A stretch of 64,000 nucleotides of DNA from NCBI GenBank assembly GCA_000750105.3, contig JPHH03000015.1, positions 124,001 through 188,000 of the forward strand, in the 5' to 3' direction. Of this stretch, positions 1 to 11,654 are shown in pieces. The stretch comes from Tolypocladium sp. Sup5 PDA-1. Taxonomy: Eukaryota; Ascomycota; Sordariomycetes; Hypocreales; Ophiocordycipitaceae. Under the pieces are notes generated by a model. That model saw only the letters and a list, made by a program, of their open reading frames with translations. It was not told the DNA's origin and did not search any database. Made by a program: the position numbers and the translations under genes. Position 1 is the first letter of the stretch. Each line of letters begins with the position of its first letter.

Positions 1-31
1 TGCTGCCCAACACATCTTCCAGCTAGGTGGC

Positions 32-1554
32 TTAGTATCGGGGCGCTTTCCGGGACTCATCATACCCTACTCCATCGTACGGTCGCTTCCGACTGTCGTC
101 CTCTCGTGGTCGGTCGTAGTCCCGACGATCCCGACCTCTGTCCCTGTCACCGCCGCGGTGACCGTCCCTATCCCTGTCCCTCTCGCGGTCGCGGTCTCTG
201 TCGCGATACCCACCCTCTCGGCGGGGGGCGATAGGTTCCATGTTGCTGCCTGTGCGACGACCACCATCGCGGTCACCAAATCGGCCGGCGTCTCGGAAGC
301 CGCCTCCTCTGTCATCGAAGCGTCCAGGGCCTCGCGAATCATAGCTGGGGCCGGAGAAGCTGCGGTCGCCGTTGCGCCTGTCGAATCCTGGGCCAGATGG
401 TGCACCGGTCGGCGGGCCGAAGCCATTTCTGTCGCTTCGAGGGCCTCCAAAGTCGCCTCTGAAGCCTCCGCCGCGGCCGCCACGTCCGCCACCACGAGGT
501 CGACCACCGTCAAAGCCTCCTCTGAATCCACCTCGGAAGCCGCCGCCGTCTCGGAAGCCGTCTCCAAAGCCACGAGGTCCGACGGGTCGCGAGGGAATGA
601 CTCTGGTGTACCCTCGGCCACCCAGTCCGCCCCCGAGTCTGCGAGGCTTCCAGCCAACAACGGTTCGGCCTCGTTCGACGTCTGTCTTGATAGCTCTACC
701 TTTGATACGATCTCCATCGCAGGCTCTCACGGCGGCTGCTCGTCATCGCGCAAAGAGGCGCCAGTGTCAGCAGTGCTTACCATGACTAAAGACGTTCAAG
801 ATAACAGAGGGGGGCAGAGACGGGCAAGCTTGAGGGCCCTTTGTGTCTCGTGATGCACTTCAAGAGATAGGCAAGCTTGAGGGCCACATCTCCAGAGCGC
901 ATCGAGGGAGCTCATGTTTTCCATCGCTGGTGGGGAAGAAGTAGTTTACCTTGCATGTCGCTCTCCCGCTCAAACACAATAAAGGCGTAGCCTCTGTGAG
1001 CCTTCTTCTTCTTGTTGGGCTTCTCATGTGCGTGCGTATCGGTGATGATGCGAATCTGTTTGAGGAGTTAGCTGCTGACGGTTCCCCGATGACGGGTGTA
1101 GAGTTGACGAACGCGCTCGATCGGTCCGAAACGGTTAAAGTGTCTCTCCAGGTCTCGCTCGTCAGCTTCGTAGCTCAAACGGGCAACGACCATGGTAGAG
1201 AGCGCATGGCCACGAATGTTCGGGTCTTCTGCGGGTTTGACTAGATGGACAGTCAGTTTGTGGACTTTGGCGACACTGGCGGGGCCACCAACATTTCTCT
1301 GGTGCCTCCTGCGCCAGCTCCCGGATGGCCTCCTTCTTCTCGACCTTCTTCCGGTCGCGTGCTTCGAGCCAGCTCTCGGTTGGAGTGAAGGTGTCATTCT
1401 CCTTGTACTCCTTCAGCGCCTCCAGGTAATGGCCAGTAGCAGTGATGGCCCTGGTTCGGCGCGTCTGGGGAGGATGGTCGATGGGCTTTACCCAGCGCAG
1501 GGGAGGTCGCGGCGCGAAGAGCGCCAGCAGGTTCGGGGGAAGCTTGTCCGTCAT
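32..1554 (-). CDS. SNP1: U1 small nuclear ribonucleoprotein 70 kDa (U1-70K)
   Basis: Core protein of the U1 snRNP. It binds U1 snRNA stem-loop I and helps recognise 5' splice sites. Four exons give 399 residues: 1554-1293, 1240-1113, 1055-950 and 735-32. The N-terminus (MTDKLPPNLLALFAPRPPL) is the conserved U1-70K N-terminal region. An RRM follows, with RNP2 near residues 104-109 (MVVARL) and RNP1 at 151-158 (RGYAFIVF). The signature DVERGRTV...GWKPRRLGGGLGG comes next, then a long Gly/Arg/Asp tail with RD dipeptides. The exon joins restore the family sequence in frame. Two introns have poor donors (GTTGGT and GTTCGT) although their branch sites and acceptors are good. The third has GTAAAC and is 214 nt long. 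The gene diverges from MRPL51. Identity is firm; the tail length is read directly. Confidence 0.95.
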
Positions 1555-1892
1555 CGTGCCAACCAGACGCCCACGCCGACTCGTATCGTGATGATGGCGA
1601 GATGGGCTGGCGAGCGGACGAAAGCTGGCCGATGAAGTGCGATGCGGGGGATTACGAGGGTGTCAGGAAGAAACACGGGAGGTGGTGAACAGTCGCGCTG
1701 GCCCGAAATTATCGAGAGCTCGAGGTCTGCCTGGGGCTGAGTTTTGCCGGTGCTGTGCCGGCTGGCGCTAAACCCGTTTCGGGCGACCCCGGTTGCGAGC
1801 TGGATTTTTCGAGGCACGGCTGGCGCCAGACCACGAGACCTCCTAGTCAGTCGTCGGATCATGAAGAAATCGATTGGCACGGCCAGGCCAAG
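1555..1892. promoter_or_regulatory. Shared promoter of U1-70K and MRPL51
   Basis: This 338-bp stretch separates two divergent start codons and must hold both promoters. I see no clear TATA box and no coding exon. Open frames here continue from overlapping reading frames and match no family. Confidence 0.6.
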
Positions 1893-2423
1893 ATGACAGT
1901 AAAGGCATTGCGAGCCGTCTCGACCGGCCAGGTACGCTGGACGCCTTCTGCTCCTCTATTATCCGCGAGACTGACCGCTCCAGAATGGCCTGGGCGCCTT
2001 CATCCTCCAGTGCAAGAAGATGGACTTTCACTACTGCGACTGGGCTGGCAGCTCCCGGGGCATGAAGTAGGTAGCCCGGTGGTATCTTCTCACTCGGAAA
2101 GCACGATTGCTGACAACCTCACCTTTTGTAGCGGCTTCATTAAGTCACTCCTCCCCAAGTTCGCCGCCGCCAACGCGCAAGTCGAGTTCGCCGTCTCCCC
2201 CCGACCCGGCAAGCACCCCGTCATCATCGGACACTACATCAACGGCCGGACAAAGCCCATCTGCGTGCGCAACCTGTCGCCATACGAGATTCTCCAGAAG
2301 GTGGAGCTGCTACGAGACGCGAGCGGGGAGAAGCTGAAGAAAACGAACAAGGCTGTGACGAGCACCAAGCCCAGCGTAAGAGGTATCTGGTCTCCTTATC
2401 ACGGCAAGGGCATGGTTGTGTGA
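1893..2423 (+). CDS. MRPL51: Mitochondrial large-subunit ribosomal protein mL43 (MRPL51)
   Basis: Component of the mitochondrial 54S ribosomal subunit, with the thioredoxin-like L51/S25/CI-B8 fold. Three exons (1893-1931, 1984-2066, 2132-2423) give 137 residues. Exon 1 supplies a short basic N-terminus that could serve for import. After splicing the protein shows the family motifs FILQCKKMDFHYCDWAGSSR and FIKSLLPKF, then VEFAVSPRPGKHP and INGRTKPICVRNLSP. The intron 2 donor (GTAGGT) follows GGC ATG AA and the acceptor restores Asn-Gly, as in homologues. An unspliced reading would add an unrelated N-terminus. The length is usual for fungal mL43. Confidence 0.93.
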   Translation: MTVKALRAVSTGQVRWTPSAPLLSARLTAPEWPGRLHPPVQEDGLSLLRLGWQLPGHEVGSPVVSSHSESTIADNLTFCSGFIKSLLPKFAAANAQVEFAVSPRPGKHPVIIGHYINGRTKPICVRNLSPYEILQKVELLRDASGEKLKKTNKAVTSTKPSVRGIWSPYHGKGMVV

Positions 2424-2725
2424 AATTGGGTCGGAGCAGGCATATGAAAGTGCCGTGTACGTATAATTGTATCAAGATGGGCACCTACGCAGCATAGAGC
2501 GGCTGGAACTTGCGGGATCTAGGGCTTGGATTCGATCACGGAGCAGCGAGACGAGACGTCACATTGAACCACTTTGATCATCATCATCACGACGAAAATA
2601 TCAGCGGTATTAAAGGACAGTTTTCTGTATGAGTTATTCCGTCTTGTTTCCAACATTGAAGGCCCTCACGTTCTCCATTTTGGTGCTCTTCGAGATATCC
2701 TGGCTCCGATGCAACGGCCGGGAAC
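2424..2725. other. Convergent 3' spacer
   Basis: Spacer between the ends of MRPL51 and TPI1, expected to hold both 3' UTRs. I see no further gene. Confidence 0.6.
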
Positions 2726-3733
2726 TTACTGCTTCCGGCAGTTGATGATGTCGACGACTGTAGAACAAGGTCAGCCATGTGGATGATATTGCGACGGTAG
2801 GACGGCAAGACTTACAAGCAGGCTTGAGGGAAGCACCGCCGACGAGGAAGCCGTCAATGTCGGGCTGCTTGCTGAGCTCGCCACAGTTCTTCTCGTTGAC
2901 GCTGCCGCCATACAGGATGCGGGTCTCGGCAGCGACCTTGTCGCTCACGCCCTTAAGCCAGTCGCGGATGGCCTTGTGCACCTCCTGGGCCTGCTCCGTG
3001 GTGGCGACCTTGCCGGTGCCAATGGCCCAGATGGGCTCGTAGGCGACGACGACCTTGGACCAGTCGGAGATCTGGGCCTTGAGAGCCTCGAGCTGCCGGC
3101 TGACGACCTCGATGGTCTTGCCGGCCTCGCGCTCCTCGAGGCTCTCACCGCAGCACCAGATAACGCCCACGCCGTTCTCGGTCGCGTATTTGGTCTTGGA
3201 GGCGATGACGGCGTCCGACTCCTTGAGGATGGTGCGGCGCTCCGAGTGGCCGAGGATGGACCAGGTGATGTTGCTGTCCTTGAGCTGCGAGACGGAGATC
3301 TCGCCGGTGAAGGCGCCGTTGGGCTTGTCGTAGACGTTTTGCGAGGCCACCTCGATGCCGGAGCGGAGGTTGTCGCGGACGAGGAGGAGGTAGAGGGCGG
3401 GAGGAGCGACGACGACCTCTATCACGGGGCAGCGCAGCGCGAGGTTAGTCTCGGTCTGGTCGGGACGGACACGGGGGAGGTGGAGTGGACGTACCAACTT
3501 CGGCGTCGAGGACGGCGTTGTTCAGGTTGCTGACAATCTCCTTGATGGACGAGATGGACCCGTTCCTGCGAGACAATCGTAAGCCTTCGATCCCACGCAT
3601 CGCAGAGCACCCGTATGGCTGCGGTGTTTTGACGCGCTGGCGCGGGGCAAGCCAGCATGGCATGTGCCTGGAGGGGTAGCCGCGAGCTCACTCACATCTT
3701 GAAGTTGCCGCCGACGAAGAACTTGCGAGCCAT
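2726..3733 (-). CDS. TPI1: Triosephosphate isomerase
   Basis: Glycolytic enzyme that interconverts dihydroxyacetone phosphate and glyceraldehyde 3-phosphate in the cytosol. Four exons (3733-3696, 3565-3495, 3418-2816, 2757-2726) give 247 residues, the usual length. The catalytic residues are present: Asn10 and Lys12 in GGNFKM, His94 in LGHSERR and Glu164 in AYEPIWAIGTG. The phosphate-binding end LYGGSVNEKN...FLVGGASLKPA is also present. The last exon is only 32 nt and supplies FVDIINCRKQ. Residues 123-128 read IWCCGE, where I would expect a C-I/V-G-E pattern, so two cysteines lie side by side beside the active site. Splicing sites are clear (GTGAGT, GTACGT, GTAAGT donors). High expression is expected. 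Confidence 0.97.
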
Positions 3734-4806
3734 GTTGGGCGATTGTCGAGTAATCCAATGTTTATGTGACTGTAGGGTGATTAGGAATTGGGTATCGAGA
3801 TTGTGTTGTGGTGGGATGATGCTTCAAAATTAAAAGTAGCTCAACAAGCATGGAGGGGTAGAAAAATACCTTGCTGCACCCACCGCCATCCCCATCATCG
3901 GCACGACCCGGGTTCCACACTCCCGCTCTGCGTGATGGCATCATGTATGCCCGTCCTTATGGCTCTCATGTGCGACTACGTTGTTTGTTGAATGGGCAAG
4001 ATGAGGAGCCATGACGCTCGAGCAGCTTTGGACGACAGCAAGTGTAGCACGTACGGAGCAGCCGTCTCCGAGTTCAACCCCAACCAGCTTACAGCGTCGG
4101 ATTGTCTTAATGTAAGAGACGAAAGCCACTTCTTGGCGTCTTTGATATTTCTAGTCCGTAGAGCTTAGAAATCCATTCATACTTCCGACAATCTCCATGC
4201 ACGGAAGCTCCCGGTTCAGTCACAAGCATGCGCCCAAGCCCGAAAGCAGTTTCGGCAGCCTACCTACCCTCTTTTACATATGAGGCATCACGTTGGACAG
4301 ACTTGTAAAAAAGGCACCTATCGCACTCATCATTGTTGACATATATGCTATTTCTCCAACCTAATATCAAGCATTTCCATCTCTCCCACCTCGACCCTTC
4401 GTTTTTGTTCCCATCCTCCCCGGAACCCGTCGACTTCCTAGCACGCAACGTCCCGCAAAGGGCTACGTTCGTGCTCTGGGGCTAGCAAGCCGATCTGTCG
4501 TCGGCTGCTGGTTACCCTCATAGAGTCCCATGGCTCCGGTGGCGGGACCCAGCGGAACTTGCTCGCTCGTCCTTCAAGGACGACAATTGTTCATCGCCAC
4601 GGGTCCTGGAATTGCCTTTTGCCGGCGAGACGCGGTCCTTGGTTCCGCAGCTGGCCTTTGGCAAGACTTTTGCCACGTCAATGCACTCGCACTATTCAGT
4701 GGTGTTGTCCGGGGGTTAATGCAGCAAAAACTGCATCAAGGCTTTTGCATGTTAGTTGTGGCTGCGCGTCCGGTCGGAGGCTTGGGGAACGCTCACCCTT
4801 TTTCCT
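3734..4806. other. Intergenic: TPI1 upstream region and C2H2 gene 3' region
   Basis: No gene can be supported in this kilobase. The part near 3740-3990 should hold the TPI1 promoter. The stretch from about 4100 to 4450 is AT-richer. Short open frames here have no recognisable domains. Confidence 0.55.
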
Positions 4807-6505
4807 TCAGCCAGAGACGTAGCTCCTGCGGCTTGGTGCGGGCAGAATCTCTGCCTTGGGAATGGCAGTGAGTTCCGTGGTCATCTTGGCCATGACAGAG
4901 AGGCGCTTCTGCACTTCCGTGATTTGCTGAAGGTTCCTCGAGTCCTCGGGCTTGTTGAGTCCGCGGATCATGTCCTCTACTGCTCTGCGGTGGTCAAGCC
5001 ACTGCTCAAGGAGCGGCTTGGCAGAGGCTTGCACTGGCTCTGCCACTGGCATAGACTTCACCGATGCTTTGCGGCTGGTGGTGGTCTGCTGTTCCGGGAC
5101 GTCGGTCTTTCTCTTGCGGCCCTTGGCAGATTGTGCAGCGGATCCGGACGGTGGGGAGCCACCGGCACTACCGTGATCATTGTGCACGCGCTTCATGTGG
5201 TCCCTGAGGTTCCATTGGCGGGGGAATCCATTACCGGGCACAGCACGCTCGCAGCCGTCGTACATGCAAAGGAAAGGCTTGTCACCGTGGCCATGCAGTC
5301 CGTGGGCCTCACGCTCGTGGCGAAGGAGGCAGGCGGTGGAGGAGAATCGAGCTCCCTCACAGGTATCTGCCTTGCAGCGGTAGGGCTTGAGATGGGAATC
5401 GACGAATTTGCTGGTCAAGTTAGTTATCAAGGAGCACATGGCATCGTTCGAGGATCAAGGCTTACTCGTAGTTGCACTTGAGCTTCTCGGGCTTGTGGTT
5501 GCAGTTCGCCGAACCCTCCCAAGGGCAGTGGAAGAGGCCATCTTCCTTGGGCGCGGCATTCTTATAGAGCGCGTGGTCCCTCGCCGACTCCCCGTCACTA
5601 CCCTGTCGGCGTGGGAGGAAAGCCTGCGAGAGGCTGATGGAGTCGTCTAGTTGAGTGACGGCATTTCCGTTGCAGTCCTCTGAAAGCATAGGCAACTTCC
5701 TCTCGGCGCTGCTCGGTTCGAACATGTAAGAGAATGTCCCCAATGTGTTCAGATCGACGAGATCAACGTACCTCGGCGACTGGCATTTGATGTCGGGGGA
5801 GGATTGGGGACTCAGCGGGCCACCGGGAATCCAGGCCTCATCGATGGTAGCAGGGGAAGAGGTTCGGGAAATTGAGCTAGAAAAGCAATCCCACGAGCTA
5901 GGTGATGAGTTGTCCGGCAGGGCAGACTCAGTGCCCAGGTGCATCTGGGCAGGGACCACGTGAAGGGGGCCAACATCGGCGAGGGGGAAAACACCGTTGC
6001 TCTCGGCATTCAAGTTCATGTCGAGATTGTAGTCAGGCCAGTACATTTGGGGCGGCACGGCACCGGCATCAGCGTCCAGCAGCAGGCACGAATCCATCCC
6101 GGCCATGGGGCCAGTGGGCTGTGATCCATTCCGGAAGGCGGATGAACTACTTGTGCTGTCCATGTGGGACAGGTGTGATGATTGTGACATGGACGATGCA
6201 CTGGATCTGCTCGAGTTCGCCCTCGACATGGCTTGCGCCACGATCGGTGCGGAAGCGGCAGTCCTGGCAGTGGTCCACATGGCCTCCGTAGTATGTGGCT
6301 GGTCCATTCTTGATCCTCTGGGGGTGGTCTGGCCGGAAGTGAAGAGGTATTCCTCGGCTTCTCCAGAGTGGGATGATCCATTGTCCGGGAAGTCTTGAAA
6401 GTTCTGTGGTCCTTCACCATGTGTGCCCCACGACGACCCGCTCAGCAGGTCCGCCGATGGTTCTGTTTGAGAGAAAGAAAACATGCTAGAAGCATTCGAA
6501 GCCAT
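4807..6505 (-). CDS. C2H2 zinc-finger transcription factor
   Basis: Probable DNA-binding regulator, 547 residues from two exons (6505-5466 and 5410-4807). The first 320 residues are Ser/Thr/Pro/Gln-rich and low in complexity, like an activation region. Finger-type repeats follow: FHCPWEG...CNH...KFVDSH, then YRCKADTCEGARFSSTACLLRHEREAH, then FLCMYDGCERAVPGNGFPRQWNLRDHMKRVH. A basic patch (KGRKRK) and a helical C-terminus with a hydrophobic heptad pattern come after. The intron (GTAAGC donor) splits the first finger. The frame stays open upstream to 6559 and beyond without an ATG. An acceptor-like AACAG sits just before that point, so an upstream coding exon is possible. I chose the first in-frame ATG. 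The target genes cannot be told. Confidence 0.8.
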
Positions 6506-9500
6506 GGTTGACTGAGGGTAGCTGTAGTCGCTGGGTTTGGTCAGTGTGCTGTTCTCCACTACTGTTCAAAATTCAAACACCGTAAAATAAAGACGCAAAA
6601 AACATGACAGCATGAGTCAACTTTGATCCTGCGAAAGGTCAGTATACTTCGGGTCTCGTTCAATGGATGGCATTCTACAAACCCAGCTTGGTACAGACTG
6701 TACGCGAGAGACCCTGGCAGTTCACAAGTCGGCAAAATGCCGGTCCATAAGGAGCGAGTTCCACGGAGCAGGTTCGACAACAAAACGAATTTGGCGAGTG
6801 AAATTATCCGGTAGCTCAGCCATGGGGCGTGATTCTTTGTCGATGCGAGTTGTTGGCGAGTCCTTCGGGTCGATTTCGCGCAGCAAGCGTGTCCAGATGG
6901 TCCAGTTTCAGAATGCAAAGAGCTGATAAAGAAAAAGCCGGGGAGAATCCATAGGCAACCAGCTGGTGCGAAGAGTCGAGTTTTGTTCCATGGCATAAAA
7001 AAACAGTGCGAGCGCGAACAGATTTCCAGGCATATCCATGGTCAATGTTGGGGTATCCACAGGTACAAGCTTTGAAGCAAATTGAGCTGTAGTATCCTTG
7101 TTCGCGGCTGCGAATGCAATCAAAATTGGATTGCGAGAAACTTGCAAAAGTTCTGAAGCTACTCCGCCGCACGCCTCTCACAAGAGTGGCAGGGCAGAGA
7201 GCGAGGTTTCCGCGGTCAAAGACGTCCTCGTCATGGGCATAAATGGCTCCTCTTCCTGGGTCGAATTCTTGGGTCCGGTCATGGTTCCGTGGCTCATGTT
7301 CCAGGAAACGGGAGAACATCCTCTGGGTTCGTTTTTTTTTGTTGCGTTGCTGAGTTGATGACGACGGGCAATACTCACCGTCGGCTCAATGCCGAAATAA
7401 ACAATATCAATGAATCCCTTGTCCGGCTGAGACAAGTCCTGTTTTTGAGTTCCTGGTGTATGTGAAGATCTGGAATGAAAGCGGTCCTGAATCCGGGAGC
7501 ATTGTCCTGGATAGTCCTCATGGCGGTGGCCAGTGCAAGATTGACAGAAATGAAATAGTACATGATGTTCGCTCAACATGGCATAAAAAATACGCAGTCC
7601 TGGTGAGTGGAAATGAAGAAACAGTACCTAGATAGAGACTGGACCTCGTCGAGGTCGACTGTGTTGGTGTATCCTGGCATATTGCCCGGACGTGACACAA
7701 GAAGGGCAACTGTCATTGTATCCTGGGCTAGAGCACGATACAGAGCCAGGAGATCCGGCAAGACCCAACTTGGCTAGTTTGTCTTGTGGCAAGAAGTGCA
7801 AGTGGCAAGAGTGCCGAGCTGCTGTGGTGATGATGCGCAACAGAGTAGTCCTTGGGTCGTCTTGCAAAATCCTTTGGGCTGGTTCGCAGAAGCAGGTGGC
7901 GAAAAGCTTTTGTTGCAGAGAGAAGAATCCAGGTCTGAATAACAAGTGTGGATAGGTAGTTGACAGGAGGTTGGGCATGAACGTTGGGCAGGAAAACGAG
8001 GACGAAAGAGGGCGACGTTGGGCAACGAGGGGGCATGCGGGTTTTATCGTTGCAGTCGACGCCCGACTCTCATGTTTGCGCGACAAGACCCCCACAGACA
8101 GTGTGTCTAATGACGCCAACAGAGGGTCCTAACAGGGCCATCACACGGGTCGCATGAATGCGCTGGCGGCGCGAGTGCAACTGATTCGTCTGCCGCACAG
8201 GGATTCTGTGGTGACCGGTTGCCTTCCTTAATCCTTGGAGGGGGGCCCAGTGGGGAAGGGGCCGCATGAGGCACTCTGTAACTGGCCAGGACGGCGCCAA
8301 ACGTGACAAGACGAGGGATGATGGCTGCAGGACAACACAGCACTGCATGCTGGGGGGACACAGAGCAGAGGAAGTATTGCGCGCGGCCAGCGTGGGAGAT
8401 TTGCTGTCCGCTTTCCGGGTGAAATGAAGGCCCCGCGGGCACACGGGACGGCCGGCACTCGAGATGAGAACGAATGAACCGACAGGGACATGGGCCAGGG
8501 CGGCCAGCTGGCAACGGAGTTGATAGCGGCCCCAACCGCGCTGACAGCCCGCAGCAAGCGCGTGGGCAACGTGTCAAGTGAGGACAAACGATTGCCAACC
8601 AGAAGACCAGAGCAAGGGCGACGATGCAACGAGGTGGGCCGACTATCAACAGCAACGTCGCTGGCTGGCGAGTCATCGTGAGGCTGCTGGCGGATGGAGC
8701 GGGGTAGACAGCGGTGCCGTGCGCTCGCCAGCTCGTCGTTGCGAGACAGGAAAATTTTTCTGTCGGCGAGAGGGCGCATGGACGAATAACAGTAGACCCA
8801 TGGCGGTCACGCAACGGCGGTCAATGTCGGCCAAGCCAATTGTCACGGCTCGGTGTGATGAGGCTTGCAGGAGAACGCGATCCAGCCAGACAGGGAGGAG
8901 GCTCAGGAGAGCCCTGAATGTCGAGTTTAGCGTTGACGCCGTCCTTACCTAATACAACGGCGCGAATCTGCTGCAACGGCAGCAGCGGGTCGGCTCGGCG
9001 CGGGCACGTGGGTCTCAGCGGCTGTGGCTTCATCGCTGGCTCAAGCCTCAGTGGCTCCAGAGCCGTTCCACTACCTCCACGTGATCCTCACATGCTTCCA
9101 ATGCCCCAAGACGAACGTCTGCTCGCCCGTACCTCATGGTAGGGCTTGATGGAATCGAGGCATCGGGCCGCCCATGCTTGCCCGACGCTTGTTGAAGCAG
9201 AGATTCAGAGCCGTACGCGCATTGCTCGAGTCGCTCTTCCGCATTTTTTGCCATAGTCGCTGCACCCGTGTTGTGAGGCAAACGCCAGGCACGCGACTGA
9301 TCAGATGCGATGCATGCGCCTTCAAGGCTCCCGGCCGCGTCGTCGAGGGCCTGCAGAATCGAATGCGACGCTGATAATGCCGTGGCGTTTCCACGCTGTT
9401 CAAGCCTCTAAACTGCCAGCTGTTCCTCACGCTGCAGCTCGCCCCGATTAGCCATTGGCAGGTAGTGCCCTGATGGCGGACAGTGATGTTGTCTCAACAC

Positions 9501-11654
9501 ATATACCAACCACGAATTCGCCTTGTTCGAGATCCTCAAGGACCAGAAGTCGCAGAGGTACAGTGAGCAACAGGAGGAAGCACGCTTGTTAGGCCATTGC
9601 CGGGGCGAGTACCTCCATCCCTCGCGGCTCCAAAAACGCCACCGGAGCGGCGCCCGAGGCTTCGGAGCGGAGAGGTCCACAAAAACGGCGAACTGCCGGA
9701 CAAGCGGAGGCCGTGTGCACGCGATGCTCGTCATCAGTACGAAAGGGCACGGTGAGCATGTCCCGCATCCTCCCTGCATCACGCCCGCATGCCGTGCATG
9801 CGCACACGGCATCGTTGTCATCCAGCAATGCTCGCCAGTGAGTTGTCGTTGTATCAGTTCGCATCATGAGTCTGTCCAGGAGGCTGGGGGGGCTACCGGT
9901 CCGGCCAGCACTCGAACAGCTCATTCTAACCCGACAGCCTGACTCAGTCGAGAAACACTGGCGCCGGGGCATAGCCGAGTCAACGATGCTACTCGTATGT
10001 CTCAGCGGCTGGCGATTGGACGTCGACAAGCCTGGGGGCACAGGGCGAGGGGGCACATGAAGGCGAGATGCAGCAGCACAACATCCGCACATCGTGGCAT
10101 ATCGTTTGCTGCCTTGCTGGTTAAGCTTGCGGGATGCCGGCGCCGGGCCATGCCTCACGGCGACGATCTGCAGCATCTGTCGTCAGCCCCTTACGAACTG
10201 CGTCTGCGGATGCTTCTGGCCTTATGTCTGGCATCTTCCATGGCCAACGAGGCCCGATGGGCTTCTCCCTGGACCCCGCCCCCTCGTTCTGATGCAGCAC
10301 GAGATGATGCACCTCAGGCAGCATGGGCAGCAAGATTGGATGGAAGGGGAATGGTTAGGTTGGGCTTCATTGGTAGCGTGTTATTAGTTGGTGCCCGCCC
10401 GAAAAATTGTTGGTGCCTGAGCCACCTCTCTCGCCCTGCCATTGTCACATTGACCGCCCTTCGAGCTTCCAGGGACTTCCCTGTTCCAATGACCTGATCT
10501 GTTGCTCCCAACGCAATCCATCTTTTGATTCAGCCTCCTCTGGTTGGACCGCCGTCGCCCTCCTTTCGGGCAACAATGAAGCTGCCCAATTGCCTCGGTC
10601 GATGAGGCCGCTCCCCGTCGCGCTCGGCTCCGTCGTCAATCTGTCTTCAAAGCCCGCGGCATCTTGTTCCATCATCGCCCAAGACATTCGCCACCAGCGG
10701 CGTCGCGATCACGTCCCCAGCCTTCAGTCCACGGCGGTAGTTGGGTTCCGCACTCGACCAACAGAGCCGATCCCCAGATTACAATAATCCGCACGGCATC
10801 GTCATACGGGATCCCGACCCACCGCACGTGCCCGACGGACTCCGTCACTCACCTGAAGCAGCCGGTGGCAGACACGACACGACACGCACGCACTCGCCCG
10901 TCTCCGTGTTGGACCCCTGGACTGGGCCTCTAGCTCGGAGTTTGCTTGCTTCCGCTGGGCTTCTCGAGTCGAAGCAGCCACCAATCTGGCTGGCAAAGGC
11001 CGACCCCCAGTCTCCTTGGCTGGTCCATGCAATCCATCCACCTGCTGCTGCCCAGGACCGTGTCGCCGCTCGCCGTATCAACTGGGATCTGACAGCCCGC
11101 CCCAGGTGCTTCGCCTCGCCTTGCGCACAGCGGGCCCCTCCTCAGCCCGTTCACGATCCAACATAAAATGCCTTCACTCCGAAGCTGAGGAGACAGCCTT
11201 ACTTCCCCTGTTCCTCAACCTCAATCCACCTCTGAATTTCTGGAGGCTGGCTCATCGTTCGTGGATGACCCAGGTATTCACTCTGCACTAAAATTTTTTA
11301 GTGCGTCGCTGTCACTCACACAACCGAGACTTTTATAAGCCAGTGGACGTTGGCCGTTGCGGACTGGTCACCTGGCCTCGAGACTACACCGCTTCATCAA
11401 GAACACCAGGCTTTGCCCGGAACATCCAGGACACCGCACCGGACACCGTGGATTCCCCAGGGCTCCCGAAGATATTCATCCCGGACTTGCCAAGGATCAG
11501 ATGCCCTAGGCGTGCAAGTTGACTCATACCGGATTTGGTCGTCTGGGAACCCAAGGACTGCTTTCGTTGTTGGCTCTCTTACTGTTGAGAGCTCTTTTTT
11601 GCTTTCCGTCATAATCTCCCGGAGTCTTTGCTTTCTGTCTGCTGCCTTTGCAGT
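6506..11654. other. Five-kilobase region without a recognisable gene
   Basis: Many open frames up to about 230 codons occur on both strands, but none has a domain, family motif or convincing splice pattern. Base composition is ordinary for the window and I see no transposon remains or long repeats. It lies upstream of both flanking genes, the C2H2 regulator (minus) and the conserved unknown protein (plus), so it may hold long leaders, distal regulatory sites or noncoding transcripts. The pyrimidine-rich stretch ending in TTTGCAG just before 11655 could be the acceptor of a 5' UTR intron. Confidence 0.45.
11285..11304. repeat. Perfect 9-bp inverted repeat with 2-bp spacer
   Basis: GCACTAAAA and TTTTAGTGC face each other across TT, about 350 bp before the start codon of the conserved unknown gene. 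It could be a dimeric regulator site or chance; nothing in the sequence decides. Confidence 0.5.

Noticed and set aside
67..853. Several long frames on both strands over the end of U1-70K
   Set aside because: They are shadows of the Arg/Gly/Asp repeats; only the frame continuing the RRM and DVERGRTV signature is supported.
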